DNA of 11,476 nucleotides, from assembly GCA_002197545.1 (NCBI GenBank), contig NFUO01000101.1:1-11476 (forward strand), written 5' to 3'. Below the pieces are notes generated by a model that did no database searches, was not told the origin of the DNA, and saw nothing but the letters and a program-made list of their open reading frames with translations. Position 1 is the stretch's first letter; each line of letters begins with the position of its first letter. Positions 5,347 through 11,476 of the stretch are shown one piece after another. The translations under genes and the position numbers were made by a program. This stretch comes from Acidobacteria subdivision 2 bacterium RH1 MAG20 (GTDB lineage: Bacteria > Acidobacteriota > Terriglobia > Terriglobales > Acidobacteriaceae).

Positions 5347-6279
5347 ATGATTAAGTTTGGTGGTTGGGTTCGGGTTGTTGTGGCAGCAGCGATGGTTCCT
5401 TTGATGACGGTGCAGCCTTCGTTTGGGTGGGGGGCTGATGGGCACTCGATGATCAATCGGCTGGCGGCGGCGAACCTGCCGCATGACGTTCCGGCGTTTT
5501 TGAGAGATGGTGGAGCGCTCGATGCGATGGCCTATCTGGGGCCGGAGCCGGACCGATGGCGGAACCATGCTGAGAGCGAGCTGGATGCGGAGCAGGCCCC
5601 GGACCACTTTATCGATTTGGAGTGGGCTGATCTGGTGGGTGTGTTGCCGAAGAGACGATACGACTTTATTCGCGATCTGGCGAAGCTACAGCGAGGGCGG
5701 CCGAATATGCCGCTGACGACGGAGAAGGTGGGGATGTTGCCGTGGCAGGTGGAAGAGGTCTATGAACGGTTAAAGGTTGGGTTTAGGGAGTATCGAAAAT
5801 TGATTGCAAACAATGAAGATACAAAGTCTGCTGAGTTGGCCATCGTTTATTATGCGGCTTGGCTCGGGCACTACGTTGGCGATGGGTCGATGCCGCTGCA
5901 TACGTCGATCCAGTACAACGGGTGGACGGGGTCGAACCCGAATGGCTATACGACGGAGCACCATATTCACTCGAAGTTCGAGAGTGTGTTTGTGTCAGCG
6001 AATGTGAAGGCTGCCGATGTGGCTCCGCTGGTGGCGGCGGCACAGGCGAAGGCGCTGGCGGATGAGTGGGCCGACTATATGACGTATCTGCGGCATACGA
6101 ATTCGCTGGTGGAGAAGACCTATCAGATCGATAAGGCGGGCGGGTTTGATGGCGCGGGGACCCCAGAGGGAAAGTCGTTTACGGAGGAGAGACTGGCGGC
6201 GGGAGCGATTGAGTTGCGGGACATGATCTATACGGCTTGGCTACGGAGTGCTGACCCGGTGCAGGAGTTTCATGGATAA
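5347..6279 (+). CDS. Secreted S1/P1-type zinc nuclease
   Basis: A 310-aa member of the S1/P1 nuclease superfamily, related to zinc-dependent phospholipase C, which hydrolyses single-stranded nucleic acids or 3'-nucleotides (phospholipids in the other branch) with a trinuclear zinc centre. A signal peptide occupies residues 1-27; cleavage after Gly27 would expose Trp28, matching the mature N-terminal Trp that binds zinc in P1 nuclease. Further ligands line up: His33 (WGADGH), Asp69, His87, His175, Asp179 and His185 (HYVGDGSMPLH), and His208 with Glu212 (HIHSKFE). The last position is normally Asp, so Glu212 is unusual. It should be exported to the periplasm or outside. There is no ribosome-binding site; see the promoter just upstream. 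Substrate choice between nucleic acid and phospholipid is unproven. Confidence 0.85.
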   Translation: MIKFGGWVRVVVAAAMVPLMTVQPSFGWGADGHSMINRLAAANLPHDVPAFLRDGGALDAMAYLGPEPDRWRNHAESELDAEQAPDHFIDLEWADLVGVLPKRRYDFIRDLAKLQRGRPNMPLTTEKVGMLPWQVEEVYERLKVGFREYRKLIANNEDTKSAELAIVYYAAWLGHYVGDGSMPLHTSIQYNGWTGSNPNGYTTEHHIHSKFESVFVSANVKAADVAPLVAAAQAKALADEWADYMTYLRHTNSLVEKTYQIDKAGGFDGAGTPEGKSFTEERLAAGAIELRDMIYTAWLRSADPVQEFHG

Positions 6280-6328
6280 GGGTGGCAGAACATATCCCGC
6301 TCCATAGCTCGAGCCTCTCCTTTTGCAG

Positions 6329-6357
6329 TGGAACATAGGTAGTGGGTCAGTTTTAAT
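6329..6357 (+). promoter_or_regulatory. Weak candidate promoter for the acetyltransferase gene
   Basis: TGGAAC (6329-6334) and TTTAAT (6352-6357) are spaced 17 nt apart. The -10 matches five of six consensus bases and the -35 only three. It would give a leader of about 70 nt. Nothing else of note is visible in the 152-base gap after the nuclease gene. Confidence 0.3.
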
Positions 6358-6431
6358 CCAGAATTGTTGAATTAACCGTCGCCCGGAAATGACCAAATCA
6401 CTTTCGAGAAGCCGACTTCACAGGAGTAAAC

Positions 6432-6959
6432 ATGGTTCCCCCGTCCTCTGCCCGTCTGACATTTCGAAGCTGGACTGATGAAGATACCGCGCTGGCTGAA
6501 GCGTTATGGTGTGATCCGGAAGTGACTCGCTTCTTCGGCGGCGCTATGAGCCGCGAACAGGCGCGTGATCGACTTCATGCCGAATGTGAACGTGACAATA
6601 GTCTCGGTCTGCAGTACTGGCCAATATTCTTACGCGAGACAGGCGAATTTGCAGGGTGTGCCGGTCTACGGCCGTGGTCGATGGACCCTGAGACAATCGA
6701 GGTCGGCGTTAACCTCATGCGGTCTGCTTGGGGACTGCGCCTGGGCGAGGAGGCTTTGCTCGCTGTACTTGCGCATGGCTTCGATACGCTGGGCCTACCG
6801 GTCATCGTCGCCGGGCATGGAATCGCACACGACAACTCGCGAAAGCTGCTGGAGCGGGTGGGATTCAAGTACACACACGACATTCTGTGGGGCCTGAAGG
6901 AGATCGAGGTGTGCATGTGGGCGATGACTGCGCAGATCTGGCGCGTTGAGAATCGGTAA
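6432..6959 (+). CDS. GNAT-family N-acetyltransferase (RimJ/RimL-like)
   Basis: A 175-aa cytosolic acetyltransferase that would move an acetyl group from acetyl-CoA to an amine. The N-terminal strand (RLTFRSWTDED, 8-18) matches the opening of the Acetyltransf_3 group. GEFAGCAGLRPW (71-82) and EVGVNLMRSAWGLRLGEEAL (90-109) form the central strands and the acetyl-CoA pyrophosphate loop. AHDNSRKLLERVGF (132-145) is the typical helix before the last strands. AGGAG (6422-6426) lies 5 nt upstream, supporting this start. The substrate (protein N-terminus, small molecule or antibiotic) cannot be told. The gene is single, and its strand composition is more balanced than its neighbours', possibly indicating a different origin. 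Confidence 0.85.
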   Translation: MVPPSSARLTFRSWTDEDTALAEALWCDPEVTRFFGGAMSREQARDRLHAECERDNSLGLQYWPIFLRETGEFAGCAGLRPWSMDPETIEVGVNLMRSAWGLRLGEEALLAVLAHGFDTLGLPVIVAGHGIAHDNSRKLLERVGFKYTHDILWGLKEIEVCMWAMTAQIWRVENR

Positions 6960-7108
6960 CCATAAACGCGCTTATGGGAACTTTCCGTGACCCCAATATT
7001 TAGTTGCCGCAGTGTTGATTTTCATCTCTTGCCCAATGGTGGTTAAAAGCTAAGGGCTAAAGTTAAAGCTTTGGGTTGGAAGTGTGACGTGTCGATACGA
7101 TTCGTCGG
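6960..7108. other. Convergent intergenic spacer with weak hairpins
   Basis: This gap lies between two convergent genes. CCATAA (6960-6965) and TTATGG (6972-6977) can pair immediately after the acetyltransferase stop codon. AAAGCT (7046-7051) and AGCTTT (7067-7072) form another weak dyad in an AAGCTAA-rich stretch. On the minus strand the latter is followed by TAACC, so it is a poor terminator. No gene is seen. Confidence 0.3.
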
Positions 7109-7684
7109 CTAGGAGTCGGCGCGTTCGAGGGAGAGATGGGGTGGATGAATGATGGGGTATTCGTGGCGCTCGATGCGGATGAGGAGGCGGCGGAGGAAGG
7201 GGGTGATGGCGAGGGCGATGATGGGGACCAGAACTACGGCGAGGCAGAACCATAGAAGGAAGGCGTGCTTCTCCCACGTCCAGAGCTGGCGGGTGAGGGC
7301 GATGGGGTTGTGGCGGGCGGCGTGAATCAGCGTTTTGGCGGAGAAGGGCATGGGTGCGGTGCGGAAGACGACGTCGCCGAGGCGGATGAAGGGGATCAGG
7401 AGCAGCAATTCGAAGGGGTAGGCGAGGTGGTTGGCCAGTTGCGAGGCGGCAACATTGAGGCGGAGGACGAATGCCGCGGCGAGGCAGAAGACGGTGGTGC
7501 TGCCCAGAATGGGGTTGACGCCGATGAGGAGGCCGACGGCGATGCTCCAGGCGAGTTTTTGCGGGGAGGCGCCCATGCGGAGGAGCGCGAAGATGGGAAG
7601 GGCGACTCGGCGGTAGAGCCAGTTGTGGTGGAGCGGCGGTCGGCTGGGTTGGGCGTTGGCGGGGTTTATGTCGCTCGGGCTCAC
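7109..7684 (-). CDS. DUF2062 membrane protein
   Basis: A 191-aa inner-membrane protein with the DUF2062 pattern; its biochemical role is not known. KLAWSIAVGLLIGVNPILGSTT (43-64) carries the family's Gly-rich helix with the G-x-N-P-x-x-G turn, followed by a second helix to about residue 74. QLANHLAYPFELLLLIPFIRLG (82-103) is the other conserved block, and a final helix lies near 141-168. The first in-frame ATG upstream (7924) would run across the divergent acyltransferase gene, and the first internal ATG (codon 37) would be close to the conserved region. GTG at 7684 is therefore the most likely start, though no clear Shine-Dalgarno sequence precedes it. The gene is divergent from the acyltransferase gene with about 62 bases between starts. 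Confidence 0.75.
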   Translation of the reverse strand: MSPSDINPANAQPSRPPLHHNWLYRRVALPIFALLRMGASPQKLAWSIAVGLLIGVNPILGSTTVFCLAAAFVLRLNVAASQLANHLAYPFELLLLIPFIRLGDVVFRTAPMPFSAKTLIHAARHNPIALTRQLWTWEKHAFLLWFCLAVVLVPIIALAITPFLRRLLIRIERHEYPIIHPPHLSLERADS

Positions 7685-7746
7685 TGATAACAGGATAGAC
7701 TGCGCAACGAGGGTTGTGTTGGTTAGCGAGAGGCGGGACTGGTCTG

Positions 7747-8508
7747 GTGAGTTTTCTGCGGTCGTTGGGGCGGAGTGTTCGGTTGGCGGGGATGTTTGCG
7801 TGGGCGAGCGGGGAACTGCTGGTAAAGAGACCGGCGACGCGGGAGGCCAGGGCGGACTGGCTGCACCGGTTTGCGGCGCGGGCGGTTCGCAGGCTGGGGT
7901 TGCAGATCGATGTGGTGGGGACATTTCCCGAACGGGGAGCGGTGATCTCGAACCATCTGAGCTATCTGGATATTGTGGTGTTTGCGGCGTTGCATCCCTG
8001 TGTCTTTGTGTCGAAGGCGGAGATCCAGACAGTTCCGGTGCTGGGTTGGATGACGAAGATGGCGGGGACGGTCTATGTTGCGCGGGGACGCGGTGGGTCG
8101 GCGGTAAAGGCCCGCAGTGGGATGCAGGCGGCGGCGGATGCGGGTTTGCCGGTGGTGTTTTTTCCTGAAGGGACGACGACGAATGGGAGCGGGTTGCTGA
8201 AGTTCCATTCCGGGTTGCTGGCGCAGGCCATGGAGGAGAGACAACCGGTTACGGCGGCTTATATATGGTACAGCTTCGGGGAGGGGAATGAGGCGACGGT
8301 GGCGGACGACGTCTGCTACTGGGGGGATGCAAAGATGGTGCCGCATATCTTCAAATTTCTTGGACTGCGCGGGGTGCGGGCTGAGGTGCGGTTTGCGGCG
8401 GGACCGATTAAGTTTTCGAGTGACGTGATGCACCGGAAGATGGCAGCGATTGAGGCTCGGGCGGCGGTGGCGGCGCTGGAGCGCGTGGCTGAACCTGTGG
8501 AGAGGTAA
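7747..8508 (+). CDS. PlsC-type 1-acyl-glycerol-3-phosphate acyltransferase
   Basis: A 253-aa membrane-associated lysophospholipid acyltransferase. It would add a fatty acyl chain to lysophosphatidic acid, or to a related lyso-lipid such as lyso-ornithine lipid, in membrane lipid synthesis. Motif I is SNHLSYLD with His70-x4-Asp75, the catalytic pair. Motif II lies in the VFVSKAEI...GTVYVARGRG region (86-116). Motif III is FFPEGTTT with Glu141-Gly142-Thr143. An N-terminal hydrophobic stretch would anchor it to the membrane. The start is uncertain: GTG at 7747 has GAGAGG 13 nt upstream; a TTG at 7714 would add 11 residues but has poor spacing; the ATG at 7792 lacks a usable site. I leave the symbol empty because the lyso-lipid acceptor is unknown. 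Confidence 0.85.
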   Translation: MSFLRSLGRSVRLAGMFAWASGELLVKRPATREARADWLHRFAARAVRRLGLQIDVVGTFPERGAVISNHLSYLDIVVFAALHPCVFVSKAEIQTVPVLGWMTKMAGTVYVARGRGGSAVKARSGMQAAADAGLPVVFFPEGTTTNGSGLLKFHSGLLAQAMEERQPVTAAYIWYSFGEGNEATVADDVCYWGDAKMVPHIFKFLGLRGVRAEVRFAAGPIKFSSDVMHRKMAAIEARAAVAALERVAEPVER

Positions 8509-8517
8509 GTGGTGGAA

Positions 8518-8543
8518 CCCATGTCCCAGGCGCGGGACATGGG
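8518..8543. repeat. REP-like palindrome between convergent genes
   Basis: CCCATGTCCC (8518-8527), loop AGGCGC and GGGACATGGG (8534-8543) form a perfect 10-bp stem. Neither strand has a T-run after it, so it is not a textbook intrinsic terminator, yet it sits exactly where two convergent transcripts meet. I recall CCATGTC...GACATGGGGCA palindromes as frequent interspersed repeats in Granulicella-like Acidobacteria. That is recollection, not a database result. Confidence 0.55.
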
Positions 8544-8559
8544 GCATCCGACTTTGCGG

Positions 8560-9393
8560 CTATTTTGCTGCGGCGATCTGGGGGGTGAGGGCGGTGAGGA
8601 GGCTGGTGAATTGATGCTCGACGCGGCGGCCTGTTTCCATGACTTCTTTGTGGTTGATGGCTTCGTTGAGGACTCCGGCGGCCATGTTGGTGACGAGGGA
8701 GAGGCCGAGGACCTCGATGCCCATGTGGCGGGCGATGATGACTTCGTGGACGGTGGACATGCCGACGAGGTCGGCTCCGAGAGTGCGGAAGGAGCGGATC
8801 TCGGCGGGGGTTTCGTAGCTGGGACCGAGAACGGCGAGGTAGACGCCCTCGGCGAGGGAGATGTTTTGCCTGGCGGCTTCGGCATGGGCGAGGGCGCGGA
8901 GTTGCGGGGAGTAGGCGGCGGTCATGTCGAAGAAGCGGGGGCCGAAGTTTGTTTCGTTAGGGCCGAGGGCGGCGTTCGAGCCGGTGAGGTTGATGTGGTC
9001 GGAGATGGCTACGAGTGAGCCTTGTTTGTAGGAGGTGTTGATGGCTCCGGCGGCGTTGGTGACGATGAGGGATTTGCAACCGAGAAGGCCGAGGACTCGG
9101 GTGGGAAAGGTGACTTCGGAGAGGGGGTAGCCTTCGTAGGCGTGAACTCGGCCTTGCATGACGGCTACGGGGACTCCGGCGATGTGGCCGAGGATGAGTT
9201 TGCCGGAGTGGCCTTCTACGGTGGATTGAGGGAAGTGGGGGATGTCGGCGTAAGGGATGGTGGTGGGAGCTTCGACCTGCGAGGCGAAGTTGCCAAGGCC
9301 GGAGCCGAGGATGAGGCCGAGGCGGGGCGTGAGAGGAATTTTATTGCGGATGAAGTTCGTTGCGGATTGCGCTTGAGCGTAGAGGCCGGTCAT
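8560..9393 (-). CDS. punA: Purine nucleoside phosphorylase, class I (trimeric type)
   Basis: A 277-aa cytosolic enzyme that splits purine nucleosides with phosphate into the free base and (deoxy)ribose 1-phosphate, in purine salvage. The length fits the PNP/MTAP family. Phosphate-binding GSGLG is at 30-34. His84 lies in GRVHAYEGY and matches the active-site His86 of human PNP. TNAAGAIN follows at 112-119. Glu194 (ETPAE), Met212 (GMST) and Asn236 (VTNMAAG) align with human Glu201, Met219 and Asn243, so 6-oxopurines (inosine, guanosine) are the expected substrates rather than methylthioadenosine. The start at 9393 is chosen for AGGA 7 nt upstream; an in-frame ATG at 9441 overlaps the promoter. 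It has its own promoter at 9418-9446, so it is probably not cotranscribed with the permease gene. Confidence 0.9.
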   Translation of the reverse strand: MTGLYAQAQSATNFIRNKIPLTPRLGLILGSGLGNFASQVEAPTTIPYADIPHFPQSTVEGHSGKLILGHIAGVPVAVMQGRVHAYEGYPLSEVTFPTRVLGLLGCKSLIVTNAAGAINTSYKQGSLVAISDHINLTGSNAALGPNETNFGPRFFDMTAAYSPQLRALAHAEAARQNISLAEGVYLAVLGPSYETPAEIRSFRTLGADLVGMSTVHEVIIARHMGIEVLGLSLVTNMAAGVLNEAINHKEVMETGRRVEHQFTSLLTALTPQIAAAK

Positions 9394-9417
9394 GTTTTGA
9401 TCCTGTGGTGCTGTTCC

Positions 9418-9446
9418 ATTGTGAAGATATGTTATCTCCATATCAA
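9418..9446 (-). promoter_or_regulatory. Sigma-70-type promoter of the purine phosphorylase gene
   Basis: On the minus strand, TTGATA (9446-9441; five of six consensus bases) and CACAAT (9423-9418; four of six) are spaced exactly 17 nt apart. Transcription would begin near 9411, leaving a leader of about 18 nt that contains the AGGA ribosome-binding site. The promoter lies in the 64-base gap after the permease stop codon. Confidence 0.5.
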
Positions 9447-9457
9447 CTGTGCCTGAT

Positions 9458-11476
9458 TCACTCGTGGCGCAGGGAACGTACGGGATCGACATGTGATGCG
9501 CGCTGAGCCGGGCCGAAGCCCGCAAGCAGCGCGATAAGAATTAGCAATGCTGCCGCGCTCGTTAGTGTAAGCGGATCGGCGGCTTTTAGCCCGTAGAGCA
9601 TTGTGCTGATGAATCGCGTGAGCCATAGCGCGACAACTATTCCGATGGCGACGCCTGTGACTGCCATCCATGATGCCTCACGCAGAATCATGCTCAGTAT
9701 CTGCGAAGCGCGCGCGCCGAGAGCCATGCGGATGCCGATCTCGCTGGTGCGTCGCGCCACTGTGTACGCCATGATGCCGTAGATGCCGATGCTGGCGAGC
9801 AGCAAGGCCAACAGGCCGAAGCCGCTGGTCAGTTGCGCAAAGATTCGCTCGCTGGAGAGGCTGGCCTGGATTTGTTCTGTCATGGTGCGCACGTCGATCA
9901 AAGGCAGGTCCCGGTCTAGTGATTCAACCGCTGCGCGCGCTTGACTCAGTATGCTTCCAGGCTCTGCCGCCGTGCGAATTGCGACGACCATGCGAGAGGA
10001 GAGGGGACGCTGTGTGTATGGCAGATAAAATGTTGGCGGTGTCTCGCTCCTGAGATCTGCATACCGGGTATCTGCGGCAATACCGATGATTTGAACTGGC
10101 CCGGCGCCATCCTCGGCGTCGGCCTCGAATGTTTTGCCGACTGGATCTTCGTTTGGGAAAAACTTTTGTGCGAGAGTACGATTGACCACTGCCACGGTGG
10201 GCGAGGATGAGGTGTCCTGGGCATTAAAGCTGCGTCCTCTTATGACGGGGATGCCCATCGTCTGTAAAAAGTCTGTGCCGACGCCGTTGATTTGAACGCG
10301 GACTTCTTCTTTGGGTATGGGGCTGCCTGATACGTGAAATGTTGTTCCAGAATGCCCGTCACCGATGATTGCGATGGTGCTCATGGTTACAGAACGAACA
10401 CCAGGAATTGGGGTGAGCTTTTCTTCCAGTTGCTGGTATAGCGATTTCATCTGCGCATCGGTGTACCGTGTTCGCGGTGGGTTTAGCTGGAAGAGAAGGA
10501 TGTGGTCTGCGCGGAAGCCGAGTGGAGTATGGTCCAGATTGGCGAGCGTGCGCACAAATAGGCCTGCACCAATGAGCAGGATGGTCGAGAGTGCGATCTG
10601 GAAGACGACCAGTGCTTTGCCGAACCACATTTTGCGATGGCCTGATGTCATTTGGCTGGCGTCCTTTACAGCGGTGCTTACATCGGCCCGCATTGCCTGC
10701 CATGCGGGGACTACGCCAAAAAGGATGCCCGTTGCCAGCGATACTCCTATGGTGAATGCCAATACCTGCCAATCGAAGCTTACCTGTATGGTTGAGTGGC
10801 TCGACGGGTTTCCCATCAGCTTTGGAATAGCGTTGCGACCCAGATAGCCGAGTACTAACCCTGCTGCTCCGCCCATGTCGGAGAGTAAGAGGCTTTCGGT
10901 CAATACCTGGCGCAGGATGTGTGCCCTGCCTGCTCCGAGAGCCAATCGCGTGCTCATCTCCCGCTGTCGGGTGGCGGCGCGCGCGAGTAACAGGTTCGCT
11001 AGATTGACACATGCCAGTAGCAGTACGAGACCGGCCAGGGCAAGTAGTACATAGGATGGCTTGGTGAAGCCACTCAGAGAGTCCAGTCCGCGATCACCTG
11101 GTTCGAGCTTTAGGTGAAACTGGTCCATATCTTTGGCCTGGGGTAATGTAGCCATCGTTGCCTGTCGCAGGGTGACATCGAGCGCTGCTTGTGCGCGTGT
11201 TTCGGGGACGTCCGGACGTAGACGCATGATGATCTGAACCCACCAGGATTGCGGGTTTTCCAGCAGCGAGGTCTGTCCCGATTTCATGATTTGAGCGCGC
11301 GGAGCCAACAGCGGCTGCATCGTCAGCGGAACAAAGATTTGTGCCACGCTGCCAAATTTCAAGCCTGTGAACCGCATTGGGGTTACACCCACAATCGTAA
11401 TCGGTATACCGTTGAGTGAAATTGTCTTGCCAATTGCGGAGGCTGACCTTCCAAAGCGCTCTGCCCAATAGCTTTC
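9458..11476 (-). CDS. ADOP-type MacB/FtsX permease, N-terminus beyond the window
   Basis: The last 672 residues of a permease of the 'acidobacterial duplicated orphan permease' type, whose full members are about 800-900 aa. The frame is open to the window edge, and the first visible residues (SASAIGKTISLNGIPITIVG) are typical internal MacB periplasmic-core sequence. The GTG at 11392 is therefore not the start. The visible order is: end of periplasmic core 1; FtsX unit 1 (YVLLALAGLVLLLACVNLAN, then EMSTRLALGAGR and ESLLLSDMGGAAGL); two more helices; a helix (ALVVFQIALSTILLIGAGL) leading into periplasmic core 2; FtsX unit 2 (FGLLALLLASIGIYGIMAYT, then EIGIRMALGAR); and the RASHVDPVRSLRHE C-terminus. 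No ATPase partner lies inside the window. The transported substrate is unknown; a role in export or signalling is only inferred from MacB homology. Confidence 0.88.
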   Translation of the reverse strand, partial: ESYWAERFGRSASAIGKTISLNGIPITIVGVTPMRFTGLKFGSVAQIFVPLTMQPLLAPRAQIMKSGQTSLLENPQSWWVQIIMRLRPDVPETRAQAALDVTLRQATMATLPQAKDMDQFHLKLEPGDRGLDSLSGFTKPSYVLLALAGLVLLLACVNLANLLLARAATRQREMSTRLALGAGRAHILRQVLTESLLLSDMGGAAGLVLGYLGRNAIPKLMGNPSSHSTIQVSFDWQVLAFTIGVSLATGILFGVVPAWQAMRADVSTAVKDASQMTSGHRKMWFGKALVVFQIALSTILLIGAGLFVRTLANLDHTPLGFRADHILLFQLNPPRTRYTDAQMKSLYQQLEEKLTPIPGVRSVTMSTIAIIGDGHSGTTFHVSGSPIPKEEVRVQINGVGTDFLQTMGIPVIRGRSFNAQDTSSSPTVAVVNRTLAQKFFPNEDPVGKTFEADAEDGAGPVQIIGIAADTRYADLRSETPPTFYLPYTQRPLSSRMVVAIRTAAEPGSILSQARAAVESLDRDLPLIDVRTMTEQIQASLSSERIFAQLTSGFGLLALLLASIGIYGIMAYTVARRTSEIGIRMALGARASQILSMILREASWMAVTGVAIGIVVALWLTRFISTMLYGLKAADPLTLTSAAALLILIALLAGFGPAQRASHVDPVRSLRHE

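Noticed and set aside
7685..7924. An 80-residue N-terminal extension of the DUF2062 protein
   Set aside because: It is Pro/Ser/Thr-rich low-complexity sequence lying antisense to the start of the acyltransferase gene, and the conserved domain begins well after it.
7723..8547. A 274-codon frame antisense to the acyltransferase gene
   Set aside because: It is Arg/His/Pro-rich without motifs, while the opposite strand has complete HX4D and FPEGT motifs.
11094..11468. A 124-codon frame at the right edge
   Set aside because: It overlaps the permease in another frame. The permease frame is open to the edge and shows MacB core sequence.

Overview
The window looks like a chromosomal segment of an Acidobacteriota bacterium, probably from the Terriglobia (Granulicella/Edaphobacter/Terriglobus-like). 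Three things suggest this: a large MacB/FtsX-type permease of the 'acidobacterial duplicated orphan permease' kind at the right edge, a Cys/His-motif protein of a type I associate with Acidobacteria at the left edge, and high-GC DNA dotted with short palindromic repeats. I see no rRNA, tRNA, CRISPR array, phage gene or insertion sequence.

Layout, left to right. Positions 1-100 hold a REP-like palindrome. A minus-strand gene (101-898) encodes a 265-aa protein with a C-x9-C-x10-C-x2-H motif. Its 3' part reads straight through another palindromic repeat. It is preceded by about 135 nt of apparently structured leader: an extended -10 promoter, a terminator-like hairpin, then a hairpin whose loop can pair with the bases just upstream of the Shine-Dalgarno sequence. 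Upstream of that is a GT39-type membrane glycosyltransferase with a TPR-like tail (1073-3094, minus). Divergent from it is nicotinate phosphoribosyltransferase (3204-4508, plus). Then come an AT-rich promoter/operator and a VapB/VapC toxin-antitoxin pair (4626-5284, plus), a secreted S1/P1-type zinc nuclease (5347-6279, plus) and a GNAT acetyltransferase (6432-6959, plus). A DUF2062 membrane protein (7109-7684, minus) is divergent from a PlsC-type acyltransferase (7747-8508, plus). A second REP-like palindrome separates that gene from a convergent class I purine nucleoside phosphorylase (8560-9393, minus). The orphan permease (9458 to the right edge, minus) has lost its N-terminus to the window boundary.

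Most genes look like independent transcription units. The only clear operon is vapBC, with a 4-base ATGA overlap. Nuclease, purine phosphorylase and nicotinate phosphoribosyltransferase together give a loose nucleotide/NAD-salvage theme, but they do not share transcripts.

The observation most worth following is the leader of the Cys/His-motif gene (899-1049). It combines a possible attenuator, mutually exclusive hairpins and a candidate pseudoknot next to the ribosome-binding site. The protein it controls carries a zinc-ligand spacing identical to that of the plant WRC domain.
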